The notes beneath the pieces were generated by a model that was given only the letters and a program-made list of their open reading frames with translations, was not told the origin of the DNA and made no database searches. From positions 1 through 45,984 of the forward strand of contig JAWOEL010000008.1 in NCBI GenBank assembly GCA_046482735.1: a DNA stretch of 45,984 bases. Reading direction: 5' to 3'. The position numbers and the translations under genes are program-made. This DNA comes from JAQICB01 sp046482735. GTDB lineage: Bacteria; Bacteroidota; Bacteroidia; Bacteroidales; UBA1715. Below are positions 7,780 through 17,303 of this stretch, piece after piece (within the stretch, counting starts at the first letter, position 1; the number at the start of each line of letters is the position of its first letter).

Positions 7780-9264
7780 TTAACAATTTTTTTTCATGTT
7801 TTCAATGCGCTCCACAGCTAATTTTGAACTGATAACAGCCATTGGCAAACCAGCACCGGGAACTGTTGAAGCCCCGACATAGGCAACATTAGAAAATTGT
7901 TCATCAACATTTGACGGTCGAAGAGCACCTATTTGTCCGATTGTATGAGACAAACCTAAACCACTACCTCTGTGCAGATTAAGCATTTCACCCCAATCCT
8001 CGGGTGTGTAAACTGTTTTGGTTACTATTTTCGAAGATATATCTATTCCTATTCTTTCTGAAAAATCATCTAAAATAGACTGAGCTATAACATCTTTATC
8101 ACTCCAGTCCGGTTTATCGAGTAGTGTGGGGACAGGACACACGAAAAACAAGCTCTCACAACCTTCAGGTGCAGCCTCTTCGTTATGCTTCGATAAAACA
8201 TTTACATAATAATATGGTTTTTCAAATTCGTCGGGCTGAATTGTTAATTGTTTCGCATAATCCTTAAAATTAGTTCCAATAAAATAATTATGATGATTAA
8301 CATCCGGCAACTTTGTAGAAATGCCAACATACATAGTTACATACCCCAATGTCCAGTTCATTTTATCTAACTTACGTTGAGAATACTTTTTTCGGTTAAA
8401 AACCCGTCCTCTAAAAACAGCTGCATCACCATTTATCACATACCTGTCTGCCTGCCATTTTTTTCCGTCAGAATCAATCAAATAGTCCAAAGAATCATCT
8501 GTTGCAGCATAATCGACAATTTCTGTATTATACACACACTCAACACCCTCTTTCTCTAATTCTTTGAGTAAGCCAGTTACGATACTATACATTCCCCCTT
8601 TCACATTATAATATCCGTCATGTTTAAATTCAGTATACGACAACAAAGAGTATATTGCCATTGTATCAAAAGGTGTGCGTCCGAGGAAAAATGCAACAAG
8701 AGATATAATTTCGCGAGCCTCAAGAGAAGTGAAATACCGAGACACATGCGAATAAAAATCACGGTATATCATGAGTAATTGACGAGGATTAACTGTCATC
8801 AGATTACGCATATAATGAGCTAAGGAATCCACATTTTGCTTTATTACCACATCAACTGTATCATCAAATATTGATTGTGCTTTGGTTATATATCGCTCGA
8901 ATTTTTCAGCAAAATCGGGTTCTATATCTTTAAATTGTGCCGCGAATTTTTCTATATCTTTATACATATGAAAAGCAGAATCATTATCACGAAAATGTAC
9001 AGAATAGAGCGGATCTAAGGCAACATATGAAAACGGTAAAGAAATATTGCAATCGCGTGCAAACTCCTCAAACTCATACGACATGCTAAAGAAACTAGGC
9101 CCCATATCAAAGGTAAAACCATCTTTTTGTATTTGATTTAATCGTCCACCTGCTTTACTGTTTTTTTCTACAATACGAACATTATATCCTTTTTTGGCTA
9201 ATCGCAATGCCGTGGCTAAACCTCCTAATCCGGCACCAACTATAAGTACTTGTGTGTGTTTCAT
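7780..9264 (-). CDS. crtI: Phytoene desaturase
   Basis: This 494-residue flavoprotein has the FAD-binding dinucleotide motif near the N-terminus (GAGLGG at 10-15, followed by EKNSKAGGRLN) and the C-terminal desaturase signature with GLGLSHTIGQIGALRP and YVGASTVPGAGLPMAVISSKL. CrtI enzymes introduce double bonds into phytoene to give neurosporene or lycopene at the membrane. It is the last gene of the carotenoid operon, 129 bp after the TPR protein gene. No hairpin terminator is evident in the 224 bp between it and the helicase gene, so some read-through into the helicase operon is possible. A related role (a 1,2- or 3,4-desaturase, or CrtN-like activity) cannot be excluded from sequence, but no second desaturase is present here and the phytoene synthase in the same operon makes phytoene the likely substrate. 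Confidence 0.9.
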   Translation of the reverse strand: MKHTQVLIVGAGLGGLATALRLAKKGYNVRIVEKNSKAGGRLNQIQKDGFTFDMGPSFFSMSYEFEEFARDCNISLPFSYVALDPLYSVHFRDNDSAFHMYKDIEKFAAQFKDIEPDFAEKFERYITKAQSIFDDTVDVVIKQNVDSLAHYMRNLMTVNPRQLLMIYRDFYSHVSRYFTSLEAREIISLVAFFLGRTPFDTMAIYSLLSYTEFKHDGYYNVKGGMYSIVTGLLKELEKEGVECVYNTEIVDYAATDDSLDYLIDSDGKKWQADRYVINGDAAVFRGRVFNRKKYSQRKLDKMNWTLGYVTMYVGISTKLPDVNHHNYFIGTNFKDYAKQLTIQPDEFEKPYYYVNVLSKHNEEAAPEGCESLFFVCPVPTLLDKPDWSDKDVIAQSILDDFSERIGIDISSKIVTKTVYTPEDWGEMLNLHRGSGLGLSHTIGQIGALRPSNVDEQFSNVAYVGASTVPGAGLPMAVISSKLAVERIENMKKNC

Positions 9265-9393
9265 GTATTTATTGTAATTAATTTAAAATTATCATATTTT
9301 ATTTTGTTGTTTCTAAAGAATTATTCTCAACACCTAACCACATAAAACAGTACAAATCAACAACAAGAATCACAACATATATTTTTCCTATTG

Positions 9394-10134
9394 CTAATCA
9401 TCATGGTTTTGTTTTTTTATGCGTTGTAATAATTCTGGATATAACTCTTCAGAAACCCATACAAAACCGGGTTCTGTTTGTAAAATTTTTTTATAGTATT
9501 TCTGAGCCAGTTCCAGTTCTCCTATATCTTCATAAGCCTGTGCTATCGACACAAGCAAACTTAAATAATTCCAATTTTTATATAGTGATTGATATTCAAT
9601 ACGATGTTCGGCTTTTTTATAATATTCAATTGCTTTCGTTTTTGAACCCCCGAAAATTTCCGGCATATAAAACAAAGAATGAGCATATTGTTCAAATCCC
9701 AAATAAAAGAAATCATCAGAACTCATTGCTTTTTTAGACATTTCAATGCTTCGCGGTCCCAAAACCGGTGCTTTATAAGTATTAATTCCAATTTCAAAAC
9801 CATAAAAAGCAGAACTATATGCATACACATAAGCTGGTTTATACGATTTTTTTTGCAGTATATGCACATTTTCATATGCTTTATCCAAATACACTTCAGC
9901 CTCATCATAATCCTCAATTCCAATACAATAACCAATATACCCATATTGATAATTTAATAAATCAGCTATAAAATCGGCATTATTGATATTTCGTACTTCC
10001 ATACTATCAATAATACGCTTCCACTCCGTCATATTTCCGGATATATATGCATTGTATATACGTTCTTTATACGACGCATGTGCGATAACCGCACACACCA
10101 TAAACAAAATTACTAAATATTTCGACCTTTCCAT
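9394..10134 (-). CDS. Exported TPR-like protein in the carotenoid operon
   Basis: This 246-residue protein starts with a signal peptide (KYLVILFMVCAVIAHAS, cleavage after about residue 21), so it acts in the periplasm or on the outer side of the membrane. The rest is helical with tetratricopeptide-type repeats: one around residues 70-95 (DYDEAEVYLDKAYE), one with MPEIFGGSKTKAIEYYKKAE (about 155-175) and one near 195-225 (YEDIGELELAQKYYKKIL). The FGG(S/D)..KA stretch occurs in other Bacteroidota TPR proteins. Its start overlaps the end of the glycosyltransferase gene by 22 bp, so the two genes are co-transcribed. No enzyme motif is visible; a scaffold or transport role for the finished pigment is possible but unproven. 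Confidence 0.8.
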   Translation of the reverse strand: MERSKYLVILFMVCAVIAHASYKERIYNAYISGNMTEWKRIIDSMEVRNINNADFIADLLNYQYGYIGYCIGIEDYDEAEVYLDKAYENVHILQKKSYKPAYVYAYSSAFYGFEIGINTYKAPVLGPRSIEMSKKAMSSDDFFYLGFEQYAHSLFYMPEIFGGSKTKAIEYYKKAEHRIEYQSLYKNWNYLSLLVSIAQAYEDIGELELAQKYYKKILQTEPGFVWVSEELYPELLQRIKKQNHDD

Positions 10135-11210
10135 ACCAATTTTTTATTACAGGTAAACCAAACACTTAAACATATTAATATCCCCATTATACAATGATGA
10201 AAAAAAGCATACCGAATATGCACCATAACCGACTGATTACTCACATAGGCAACACCTATTTTTAAAGCTATACCACAACACACATACAGCAAAAAAACCG
10301 GAAAAGGCTCCAACAATAAAACAGGTACAGAACCAACAATTGTAAGCATCCAAAACACAATAGCCCAAATATAACTATTACCAAAAAAGGCAAGATAATT
10401 TTTAGAAAAACCTATTAACGCCTCTTTTCCACCGGAATACATCCTACACGATATATCGGGAATCGACGCTAAACAATCAACTGTATATGATTTTTGTTTA
10501 TAATATTTTGCTATATTTATATCTTCCACCCTACTTTGCTTCCACACTTTATGAGGTTGTTCTAAGATATATTTTTGTGCTTCAAAAAACATACATTGTC
10601 CGTTTGCAGCAGAAACCGACGAAAAACCGGATTTCCTCACTATATATAATGGTAATAATGACACCAAAACATAATTCATAATCGGAACCACCATTCTTTC
10701 ACCTTTTGTGCACATAATTTGACGAGGAAATACTGATATTAAATCAGCTGGATTTTTTTCATAATACGCAAGCATTTTTTGTATAAAACCGGGAGCAATA
10801 CGAACATCTGCATCTAAAAAAAGGTACACATCTCCCAAAGCCTGTTTAGCCAAATTATAACACGCAAAATTTTTACCCACCCATCCTCGGGGCAAATCTT
10901 CTCCAGATATTAAATGAATATATGAATACCTCCGCACATATGAATTCACAATTTTAGCTGTATCGTCTGTCGAACAATCATCATACACAAACACCTCAAT
11001 GTATGGATATGACTGACGAACAATATCGTCCAAAATATGCGAAATTACCGCTTCTTCATTTCGTGCAGGAATCAATACAGACACTTTTTGTGTACCAGTA
11101 ACAGACAATGATTTCCAGTTTTTTTTCAAAAGCACATTGCACAACACAACACAACATTGATATGCCATAAAAAAATATATTCCGTATAACAAAAAATTAG
11201 TCCATTCCAT
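10113..11210 (-). CDS. GT2 membrane glycosyltransferase, CruC/CrtQ-like
   Basis: This 365-residue protein begins with a membrane helix (about residues 6-26) followed by a GT-A glycosyltransferase family 2 domain: VSVLIPARNEEAVI, then VYDDCSTDDT, then the metal-binding LFLDADVRI, and a later catalytic region with QSRVEDINIA. Two or three membrane helices follow in the last ~90 residues. In this operon, between a carotenoid hydratase and an acyltransferase, it probably moves a sugar onto a hydroxylated carotenoid, as CruC does in green sulfur bacteria or CrtQ in staphylococci. Its ATG overlaps the stop of the acyltransferase gene by one base (TAATG), which points to translational coupling. A lipid glycosyltransferase is the main alternative. 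Confidence 0.82.
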   Translation of the reverse strand: MEWTNFLLYGIYFFMAYQCCVVLCNVLLKKNWKSLSVTGTQKVSVLIPARNEEAVISHILDDIVRQSYPYIEVFVYDDCSTDDTAKIVNSYVRRYSYIHLISGEDLPRGWVGKNFACYNLAKQALGDVYLFLDADVRIAPGFIQKMLAYYEKNPADLISVFPRQIMCTKGERMVVPIMNYVLVSLLPLYIVRKSGFSSVSAANGQCMFFEAQKYILEQPHKVWKQSRVEDINIAKYYKQKSYTVDCLASIPDISCRMYSGGKEALIGFSKNYLAFFGNSYIWAIVFWMLTIVGSVPVLLLEPFPVFLLYVCCGIALKIGVAYVSNQSVMVHIRYAFFHHCIMGILICLSVWFTCNKKLVWKGRNI

Positions 11211-11842
11211 TATACATCCTTTAAATTCTGTTGCGTACGTAGAGATTGATTATAAAAATCAGTATATGCTTTTTCAATAGACGTATACGAAAAATCAGTA
11301 TCAGTATAGATTGATGTATATATATATACCGAAGGTTTTGCTACTGATAAATAATCTATAAAATTGGCAACAAAGACAATTTTACAGGAATCAGGACACT
11401 GTTGAGAAATAATTTTTTCCACTCCTCGATTAAACTCAAAAAAATTGGTATGCATAGACTGAATATAGCCTTGAGGAAACAACAAGAGCATATTATCTCT
11501 ATTCTGTAAAATTGAAGAAGCATATGATAGTGTTTCTAACAAAGATTTTTTACCCTTTTGAACTGAAAAACCACCCGTATATTTAAAAAACCAAAATCGC
11601 TGTAACTGAGCATACATCATCATAAAAAACATTTTTTTATGAAACATGTGCGTATTCAAATATTGTATCCAAAAACCATCCCACCAACTAATATGATTTG
11701 CCAACACAAGAACAGATGAAGAAGAGACATCTATTGAATCACTCATAAAATGTACCGAATGAAAATGACGACCTATCATACGTTTACTATACCAGGTAAA
11801 AAACGGATACAATATACAATTATGTCGGGCTCGGATAATCAT
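11210..11842 (-). CDS. PlsC-like acyltransferase, CruD-like role proposed
   Basis: This 210-residue protein has the lysophospholipid acyltransferase motif NHISWWDGF (His-X4-Asp) near residues 69-77 and a second block, LLLFPQGYIQS, equivalent to the FPEGTRS block of PlsC. Enzymes of this kind transfer a fatty acyl chain from acyl-CoA or acyl-ACP to a hydroxyl group. The gene overlaps the CruF-like gene by 4 bp at its start (ATGA) and the glycosyltransferase gene by 1 bp at its end. This position suggests that it acylates the sugar of a carotenoid glycoside rather than glycerol-3-phosphate. The substrate is inferred from context. Confidence 0.82.
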   Translation of the reverse strand: MIIRARHNCILYPFFTWYSKRMIGRHFHSVHFMSDSIDVSSSSVLVLANHISWWDGFWIQYLNTHMFHKKMFFMMMYAQLQRFWFFKYTGGFSVQKGKKSLLETLSYASSILQNRDNMLLLFPQGYIQSMHTNFFEFNRGVEKIISQQCPDSCKIVFVANFIDYLSVAKPSVYIYTSIYTDTDFSYTSIEKAYTDFYNQSLRTQQNLKDV

Positions 11843-12507
11843 ATTATATATCTGTAAATAAGCATAATAGAAATAAAAAAGAAAAACTGACTCACAAAGA
11901 CTGTTTTCACAATACTATTTTGAATACGAATCTTCATTATTCTCAACAGAGCATGAAACACCAATGCACACATAAACCACATAATATAATTTTGTATCGG
12001 AACCGAATTGTGAGCAAATTCCCACATATCCATTATGGGAGCAACGTGCTCAAGTACTAAATCATAAAGCACCATAAGCCCTGCTCCACTCAGAGTTTTC
12101 AACCAATCCGGAACGGGCAACACATCAACCACAGAAGCAGAGGCATACACCATAAACATCCAATTAACACCTATAAGCAATGGAACAGACATAAACTTAA
12201 TCCCCAAACCACTACCATAACTATACGTACCAAATAAAGTTCCGGTATGCACACCAATAATCTCAACAGCCATACTACTCACAAAAATAAATAAAAACAA
12301 TACAATAGTTTGAATAGTTTTGGAAATCGAATAGGTCTGATGAAAATATACAACCAATGCAAAATGAAATAACAATACATACGGTATAAGCATAATAAAA
12401 TATGGCAATAAAGCAGGAATAACCATACCTATACACCCAACAATATAAAATATGATGATAGATTTACGTACTTCTCCCGAATCAGTTAAAAACATTTTCA
12501 TACTCAC
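11839..12507 (-). CDS. cruF: CruF-like carotenoid 1',2'-hydratase (DUF422 family)
   Basis: This 222-residue protein is almost entirely membrane-spanning, with about six or seven hydrophobic helices. The middle holds the marks of the carotenoid biosynthesis protein family PF04240: YSYGSGLGIKFMSVPLLIGVNW split over two blocks (about 95-116) and, later, LYDLVLEHVAPIMDMWEF (about 145-162). CruF adds water to the psi end of gamma-carotene or lycopene, making the hydroxyl that is later glycosylated. The gene starts 5 bp after the end of crtB and overlaps the acyltransferase gene by 4 bp. The hydratase role follows from the family and neighbours; some family members have other or unknown roles. Confidence 0.8.
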   Translation of the reverse strand: MSMKMFLTDSGEVRKSIIIFYIVGCIGMVIPALLPYFIMLIPYVLLFHFALVVYFHQTYSISKTIQTIVLFLFIFVSSMAVEIIGVHTGTLFGTYSYGSGLGIKFMSVPLLIGVNWMFMVYASASVVDVLPVPDWLKTLSGAGLMVLYDLVLEHVAPIMDMWEFAHNSVPIQNYIMWFMCALVFHALLRIMKIRIQNSIVKTVFVSQFFFFISIMLIYRYII

Positions 12508-12512
12508 TTTTT

Positions 12513-13340
12513 TTAAAACAACGACACTACGTACGTTCTTATAAATAAAACTATTTTATGCACATTAGATATCCTGATTCTTTTATGAAGTAATACAGAA
12601 GAAGGCGTTTTGTGTATTTTTTTCACCAGTGCAGTATAATATGCATACGCTATGCTTACAGCCAACTTAGAACGACCGGGTAATGTATTTATTCCTTTTT
12701 TAGCTTCTAAAAAATCGCGTTCAATATCAGATAATATTTTATGCTTCATTTTTTCATCGAACCGATCATAGGAAAACTCATAAAAATAACTTCGTCCAAG
12801 TATTTCCACATCAGCCTTTAAATCACGCAAAAAATTAACTTTTTGAAAAGCTGAACCAAGTTTTTGAGCAGGAAATTTTAAATCTTCATATGCCTGTTCA
12901 TCTCCTTTTACAAAAATAAGTAAACACATAAGTCCAACAACATCAGCAGAACCATATATATAGTCGTTTAACTCACATTCAGTCGTATACTGTTGTTTAT
13001 ATAAATCCATTTTCATGCTTTCCAAAAATGACTGAATAAGAGAATATGGAATATTATATTGCTGAACCACGAGTGCAAATGAATGTAAAATAGGATTTAA
13101 ACTTATTCCTTGATCTAAAGCTTGTTGCAAATCGTATTCGAAGGTTTCCAATAATAGCTTTTGATTTGTATTATGAAGAGTATCAACAATCTCATCGGCA
13201 AAACGCACAAAGCCATATAAAGCATGTATTGCCATACGAGATTCGGAATCCAACATTTGAGTCGCATGAAAAAAAGACGTGCTATATTGTTGCGTAACTA
13301 CTTGAGAAATTTTAAAACTAGTGGTATCAAATAAATTCAT
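12513..13340 (-). CDS. crtB: Phytoene synthase
   Basis: This is a 275-residue squalene/phytoene synthase that condenses two geranylgeranyl diphosphates. Both Mg2+-binding aspartate-rich motifs are present: DEIVD in FVRFADEIVD and DLKAD in VNFLRDLKADVEILGRSYF. The frame is open up to 13397, but the 19 extra N-terminal residues (rich in Cys, Tyr and Asn) do not resemble the family, so I choose the ATG at 13340, giving MNLFDTTSFKIS. It is the first gene of the six-gene carotenoid operon; the cruF-like gene follows after 5 bp. A dehydrosqualene synthase (CrtM) activity is a less likely alternative. Confidence 0.9.
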   Translation of the reverse strand: MNLFDTTSFKISQVVTQQYSTSFFHATQMLDSESRMAIHALYGFVRFADEIVDTLHNTNQKLLLETFEYDLQQALDQGISLNPILHSFALVVQQYNIPYSLIQSFLESMKMDLYKQQYTTECELNDYIYGSADVVGLMCLLIFVKGDEQAYEDLKFPAQKLGSAFQKVNFLRDLKADVEILGRSYFYEFSYDRFDEKMKHKILSDIERDFLEAKKGINTLPGRSKLAVSIAYAYYTALVKKIHKTPSSVLLHKRIRISNVHKIVLFIRTYVVSLF

Positions 13341-13486
13341 ATATCCGTTATTGCAAAACACACAATCATATGCATTTTGTTTGCAATAAAAATACAATTT
13401 ATTTAGAAATCAACAACAAAAAAACGCGAAATTCCTAAAAAAAAGTAACTACCACCAAAGGGAAACCACCAAGTTGCAAACAAAAA

Positions 13487-13512
13487 AAAGGTCGTCAAAA
13501 ATGACGACCTTT
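13487..13512 (-). terminator. Intrinsic terminator after ppdK
   Basis: AAAGGTCGTCA (13487-13497) pairs with TGACGACCTTT (13502-13512) around a 4-nt loop. On the minus strand the stem is followed by a run of T (complement of the A run at 13482-13489), so it ends the ppdK transcript 55 bp after the stop codon. Confidence 0.88.
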
Positions 13513-13566
13513 ATATATATATCAAAATTACATTGGCATTCTCATTAAAAAAAATGCACAGTATGC

Positions 13567-16278
13567 TTATTTGTTCAGAACAGCTTGTGCAGCAGACAAA
13601 CGAGCTATAGGCACACGGAAAGGAGAACAACTCACATAATTCATTCCCGCATTATAACAAAAATCTACCGAACTTGGCTCACCACCATGTTCACCACAAA
13701 TACCAATTTTAAGATTTTTATTCGTAGAACGACCTTTTTCAACCCCAAGATTAATCAATTTCCCAACACCTTTCTGATCAAGCACCTGGAAAGGATCATC
13801 TTTCAAAATTCCCTGTTCAATATATTCTGGTAAAAATTTACCCGCATCATCACGCGAATACCCAAAAGTCATTTGCGTTAAATCATTAGTACCAAACGAA
13901 AAGAAATCAGCAATTTCAGCAATTTCATCAGCAATCACAGTTGCCCGCGGCACTTCAATCATAGTACCAACAAGATACGGAACAGAATCACCACGTTCAT
14001 CAAAAACAGTTTGAATAGTTTTACGCACCAACTGCTCCTGTTGACGTAACTCCTCTACAGTACCAACCAAAGGAATCATAATTTCAGGAATAGCTGTTGA
14101 GCCATCAGTCTTGAGATCCAAACACGCCTCTATAATAGCACGAGCCTGCATTTCAGTAATTTCAGGATACACAATTCCCAATCGGCAGCCCCTGTGACCA
14201 AGCATAGGATTAAACTCCTCTAAATCTGCCACTTTCATCTTAACTGACTCCAAAGAAATCCCCATTTCATCAGCCAATTCCTTTTGTGTAGCCAATTGAT
14301 GCGGAACAAATTCATGCAACGGAGGATCAAGCAAACGAACAGTAACCGGTTTATCAGCCATAGCTTTAAAAACCGATTTAAAATCTTCACGCTGAATAGG
14401 CAATAATTTTTTCAAAGCCTTTTTTCGTCCAGTCAAATCATCAGCAAGAATCATTTCGCGCATAGCTTTTATACGTTCGCCCTCAAAAAACATATGTTCA
14501 GTACGACACAAACCTATCCCCTCTGCACCAAAATCAATTGCCTGTTTTGCGTCACGTTCAGTTTCGGCATTCGTCCGTATGTTCATAGTTCTATAAGAAT
14601 CAGCCAATTTCATTAAATCAGCAAAATCTCCACTCAATTGTGCCTCAGAAGTCTCTACCTGTCCCTCATACACTTCACCGGTAGTTCCATTAATAGAAAT
14701 CCAATCCCCTTCCTGAAACACATGTCCACGACAGGTCATTGTTCTGTTTTTATAATCTATTTTTATTTCTCCGGCACCGGACACACAACATTTACCCATA
14801 CCACGTGCAACAACAGCAGCATGAGAAGTCATACCACCTTTAGCAGTTAAAATACCTTTTGCCACATCCATCCCCTCTAAATCTTCGGGTGAAGTTTCTA
14901 TACGCACAAGAATACTCTTTTTAAATTTTTTAGCTTCATCAGCAAAAAACACAATTTTACCGGTAGCAGCTCCCGGTGAAGCAGGAAGTCCTTTCGCAAC
15001 AACCTGAGCTGTTTTTATAGATTTTGCATCAAAAATCGGATGCAATAACTCATCTAATTTATTTGGTTCTACCTTCAGTAAAGCTGTTTTTTCATCAACC
15101 TCTCCCTCACGCAACTGTTCCATAGCAATACGAACCATCGCTGCACCAGTACGCTTACCATTTCTGGTTTGCAACATCCACAACTTACCATTTTGAATAG
15201 TAAACTCGACATCTTGCATATCTTTATAATGCTTTTCTAACTGCACCTGAATATCAAAAAGTTCACTATATGCTTGTGGCATAACTTCCTCCAGAGAAGG
15301 ATATTTTGCTATACGCTCATCTTCAGTAATACCTTGCAGCTGAGCCCATTTTTGAGAACCACTTTTGGTAATTTGTTGTGGTGTACGCACCCCGGCAACC
15401 ACATCTTCTCCCTGTGCATCAACAAGATACTCACCATTAAACACATTTTCGCCGGTAGCAGAATCACGCGTAAAAGCCACACCTGTTGCTGAATTATCGC
15501 CCATATTACCAAATACCATAGCTTGAACATTTACGGCTGTTCCCCATTCTGCCGGTATTTTATGCATAGAACGATAATACTTAGCACGAGGATTCATCCA
15601 ACTGTTAAACACCGCACACACAGCTCCCCATAATTGTTCCCAGGCGTCAGTAGGAAATTCTTTTCCGGTACGTTTTTTTACAACTGCTTTAAATTGTGCT
15701 ACCAATTCTTTTAAATCATCAATTGAAAAATCTGTATCGTTTTCTATGCCTTTTGCATCTTTCATTTCTTCCATTATCAACTCAAATGGATCAATATCTT
15801 CTTTAGATTCAGGCTTCATATCCATAACAACGTCGCCATACATTTGAATAAACCGACGATATGAATCCCAGGCAAAGCGTTCATTTCCGGTTTTTTTAGC
15901 AATTCCTTGAACAGCCTCATCATTCAAACCAAGATTCAACACGGTATCCATCATACCGGGCATAGAAACACGAGCTCCGGAACGAACAGACATAAGCAAA
16001 GGATTTTCTTTGTCACCAAATTTCATTCCCATAATATCCTCTACTTTCTCCATTGCCGCAGCTACTTCTTTATATAAAGTATCAATTAACTTTTGCTCGC
16101 CTAATTCATAATACTCTGTACAAACTTCTGTGGTAATAGTAAAACCCGGAGGTACCGGAATGCCTATTAAATTCATATCAGCTAAGTTTGCACCTTTTCC
16201 TCCCAACAAGTTTTTCATGTTTCCTTTACCTTCGGCTTGTTTGTTCCCGAATGTATATACTCGCTTTTTTTGTTCCAT
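13567..16278 (-). CDS. ppdK: Pyruvate, phosphate dikinase
   Basis: This 903-residue enzyme interconverts pyruvate, ATP and phosphate with phosphoenolpyruvate, AMP and pyrophosphate. It has an N-terminal ATP-grasp domain (KNLLGGKGANLADM near residue 20, and SVRSGARVSMPGMMDTVLNLG), a central phosphohistidine domain with the catalytic His in GGMTSHAAVVARGMGK, and a C-terminal PEP-binding barrel with GLCRTEHMFF, GTNDLTQMTFG and the catalytic Cys in GICGEHGG. The frame is open to 16353, but the extra 25 residues do not match the family and would overlap the neighbouring gene; MEQKKRVYTFG from 16278 fits well. It lies 59 bp after the oxidoreductase gene. In anaerobes it usually runs in the glycolytic, pyruvate-forming direction with PPi. 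Confidence 0.95.
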   Translation of the reverse strand: MEQKKRVYTFGNKQAEGKGNMKNLLGGKGANLADMNLIGIPVPPGFTITTEVCTEYYELGEQKLIDTLYKEVAAAMEKVEDIMGMKFGDKENPLLMSVRSGARVSMPGMMDTVLNLGLNDEAVQGIAKKTGNERFAWDSYRRFIQMYGDVVMDMKPESKEDIDPFELIMEEMKDAKGIENDTDFSIDDLKELVAQFKAVVKKRTGKEFPTDAWEQLWGAVCAVFNSWMNPRAKYYRSMHKIPAEWGTAVNVQAMVFGNMGDNSATGVAFTRDSATGENVFNGEYLVDAQGEDVVAGVRTPQQITKSGSQKWAQLQGITEDERIAKYPSLEEVMPQAYSELFDIQVQLEKHYKDMQDVEFTIQNGKLWMLQTRNGKRTGAAMVRIAMEQLREGEVDEKTALLKVEPNKLDELLHPIFDAKSIKTAQVVAKGLPASPGAATGKIVFFADEAKKFKKSILVRIETSPEDLEGMDVAKGILTAKGGMTSHAAVVARGMGKCCVSGAGEIKIDYKNRTMTCRGHVFQEGDWISINGTTGEVYEGQVETSEAQLSGDFADLMKLADSYRTMNIRTNAETERDAKQAIDFGAEGIGLCRTEHMFFEGERIKAMREMILADDLTGRKKALKKLLPIQREDFKSVFKAMADKPVTVRLLDPPLHEFVPHQLATQKELADEMGISLESVKMKVADLEEFNPMLGHRGCRLGIVYPEITEMQARAIIEACLDLKTDGSTAIPEIMIPLVGTVEELRQQEQLVRKTIQTVFDERGDSVPYLVGTMIEVPRATVIADEIAEIADFFSFGTNDLTQMTFGYSRDDAGKFLPEYIEQGILKDDPFQVLDQKGVGKLINLGVEKGRSTNKNLKIGICGEHGGEPSSVDFCYNAGMNYVSCSPFRVPIARLSAAQAVLNK

Positions 16279-16337
16279 TGTATAATCTATTACTATATTA
16301 ATATTAAATTTCGTGGATAAAATTACACCATTTTTTG

Positions 16338-17303
16338 CTATTTTCTTTTCCACAAAAACTGTATCTCATCAAGTAATTTCATTCTTTCCAAACTATTTGA
16401 ATGTGACATACGCAAGCTTTCTAGCTGATTCGAATTAAGACAACAGACAACCTCCTCTATTTCATAATTATAACCATTCCCAATATATGTCGGGGTTATA
16501 TCTTCGGTTTTAGTACCTGTTTTTTTAATAACAGTAGTCGGACAGTGCCACATTTTTTCCAAGGTTATATATCCTTTTGTGCCATATATAGTAGATGTAC
16601 AAGGCAAATCACGTATAAATGATGATTGCAATTCTGCATATACCGAATTTTCATAATAAAACCTTATGCTCTCTTCTTTATCAACACCTGCATCTGTTAA
16701 TAAAACATCTGCCTCTATTTTCTGTGGTTTGCCTAAAAAATGTTGTGCCAAAAACACTGGATAAATACCTATATCCAACAATGCACCACCGCCTAAATCC
16801 GGATTATACAAACGCGAATCGGGATTGTATTCTGTTGTGAATCCAAAAGTAGATTCTATATGAGTAATAGCACCTAACTCATCATTCTGTATGTGTTTTT
16901 CTATTGCAAGAATTGATGGCAAAAATCGCGTCCACATGGCTTCCATTAAAAAAACCTGCTTGGCATGTGCCAATTCAATAAGTTCTATTAATTCTTCATA
17001 ATTACACGTAAAAGGTTTCTCACACAAACATGCTTTATTATTTTCTATACACATTTTGGTATGTTCAAAATGAAGATTATTTGTTGTAGCAACATATACA
17101 ACATCCACTGCATCATCGGTAACTAAATCTTCATATGAATCATACACTTTTGTGGCTCCGTACTTATGGGCAAAATCCTGAGCTCGTGTATGAGAACGTG
17201 AAGCAATTGCATATAATTCAGCATGCGGTACCGATAATATTCCCTGTGCAAATTTATGTGCTATATTACCCGGACCTATTATCCCCCATTTAATAGTTTT
17301 CAT
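16338..17303 (-). CDS. Gfo/Idh/MocA family NAD(P)-dependent oxidoreductase
   Basis: This 321-residue protein has an N-terminal Rossmann domain with WGIIGPGNIAHKFAQG and the family's EKP motif in CLCEKPFTCN (lysine is the usual catalytic residue). The second half is the alpha/beta dimer domain, with DLGGGALLDIGIYPV. Members oxidise or reduce sugars, sugar acids or inositols; a trans-1,2-dihydrobenzene-1,2-diol dehydrogenase-like or sugar dehydrogenase role is possible, but the substrate is unknown. I start at the ATG at 17303 (MKTIKWGIIGPG) instead of the longer frame from 17354, because the Rossmann strand normally begins within the first few residues. It is upstream of ppdK and read in the same direction. 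Confidence 0.88.
   Translation of the reverse strand: MKTIKWGIIGPGNIAHKFAQGILSVPHAELYAIASRSHTRAQDFAHKYGATKVYDSYEDLVTDDAVDVVYVATTNNLHFEHTKMCIENNKACLCEKPFTCNYEELIELIELAHAKQVFLMEAMWTRFLPSILAIEKHIQNDELGAITHIESTFGFTTEYNPDSRLYNPDLGGGALLDIGIYPVFLAQHFLGKPQKIEADVLLTDAGVDKEESIRFYYENSVYAELQSSFIRDLPCTSTIYGTKGYITLEKMWHCPTTVIKKTGTKTEDITPTYIGNGYNYEIEEVVCCLNSNQLESLRMSHSNSLERMKLLDEIQFLWKRK

Noticed and set aside
13341..13397. N-terminal extension of 19 residues on phytoene synthase
   Set aside because: The Cys- and Tyr-rich stretch has no match to the family, while the ATG at 13340 gives a standard N-terminus.
16279..16353. N-terminal extension of 25 residues on ppdK
   Set aside because: It does not resemble the enzyme family, overlaps the oxidoreductase gene and is not needed for a normal-length protein.
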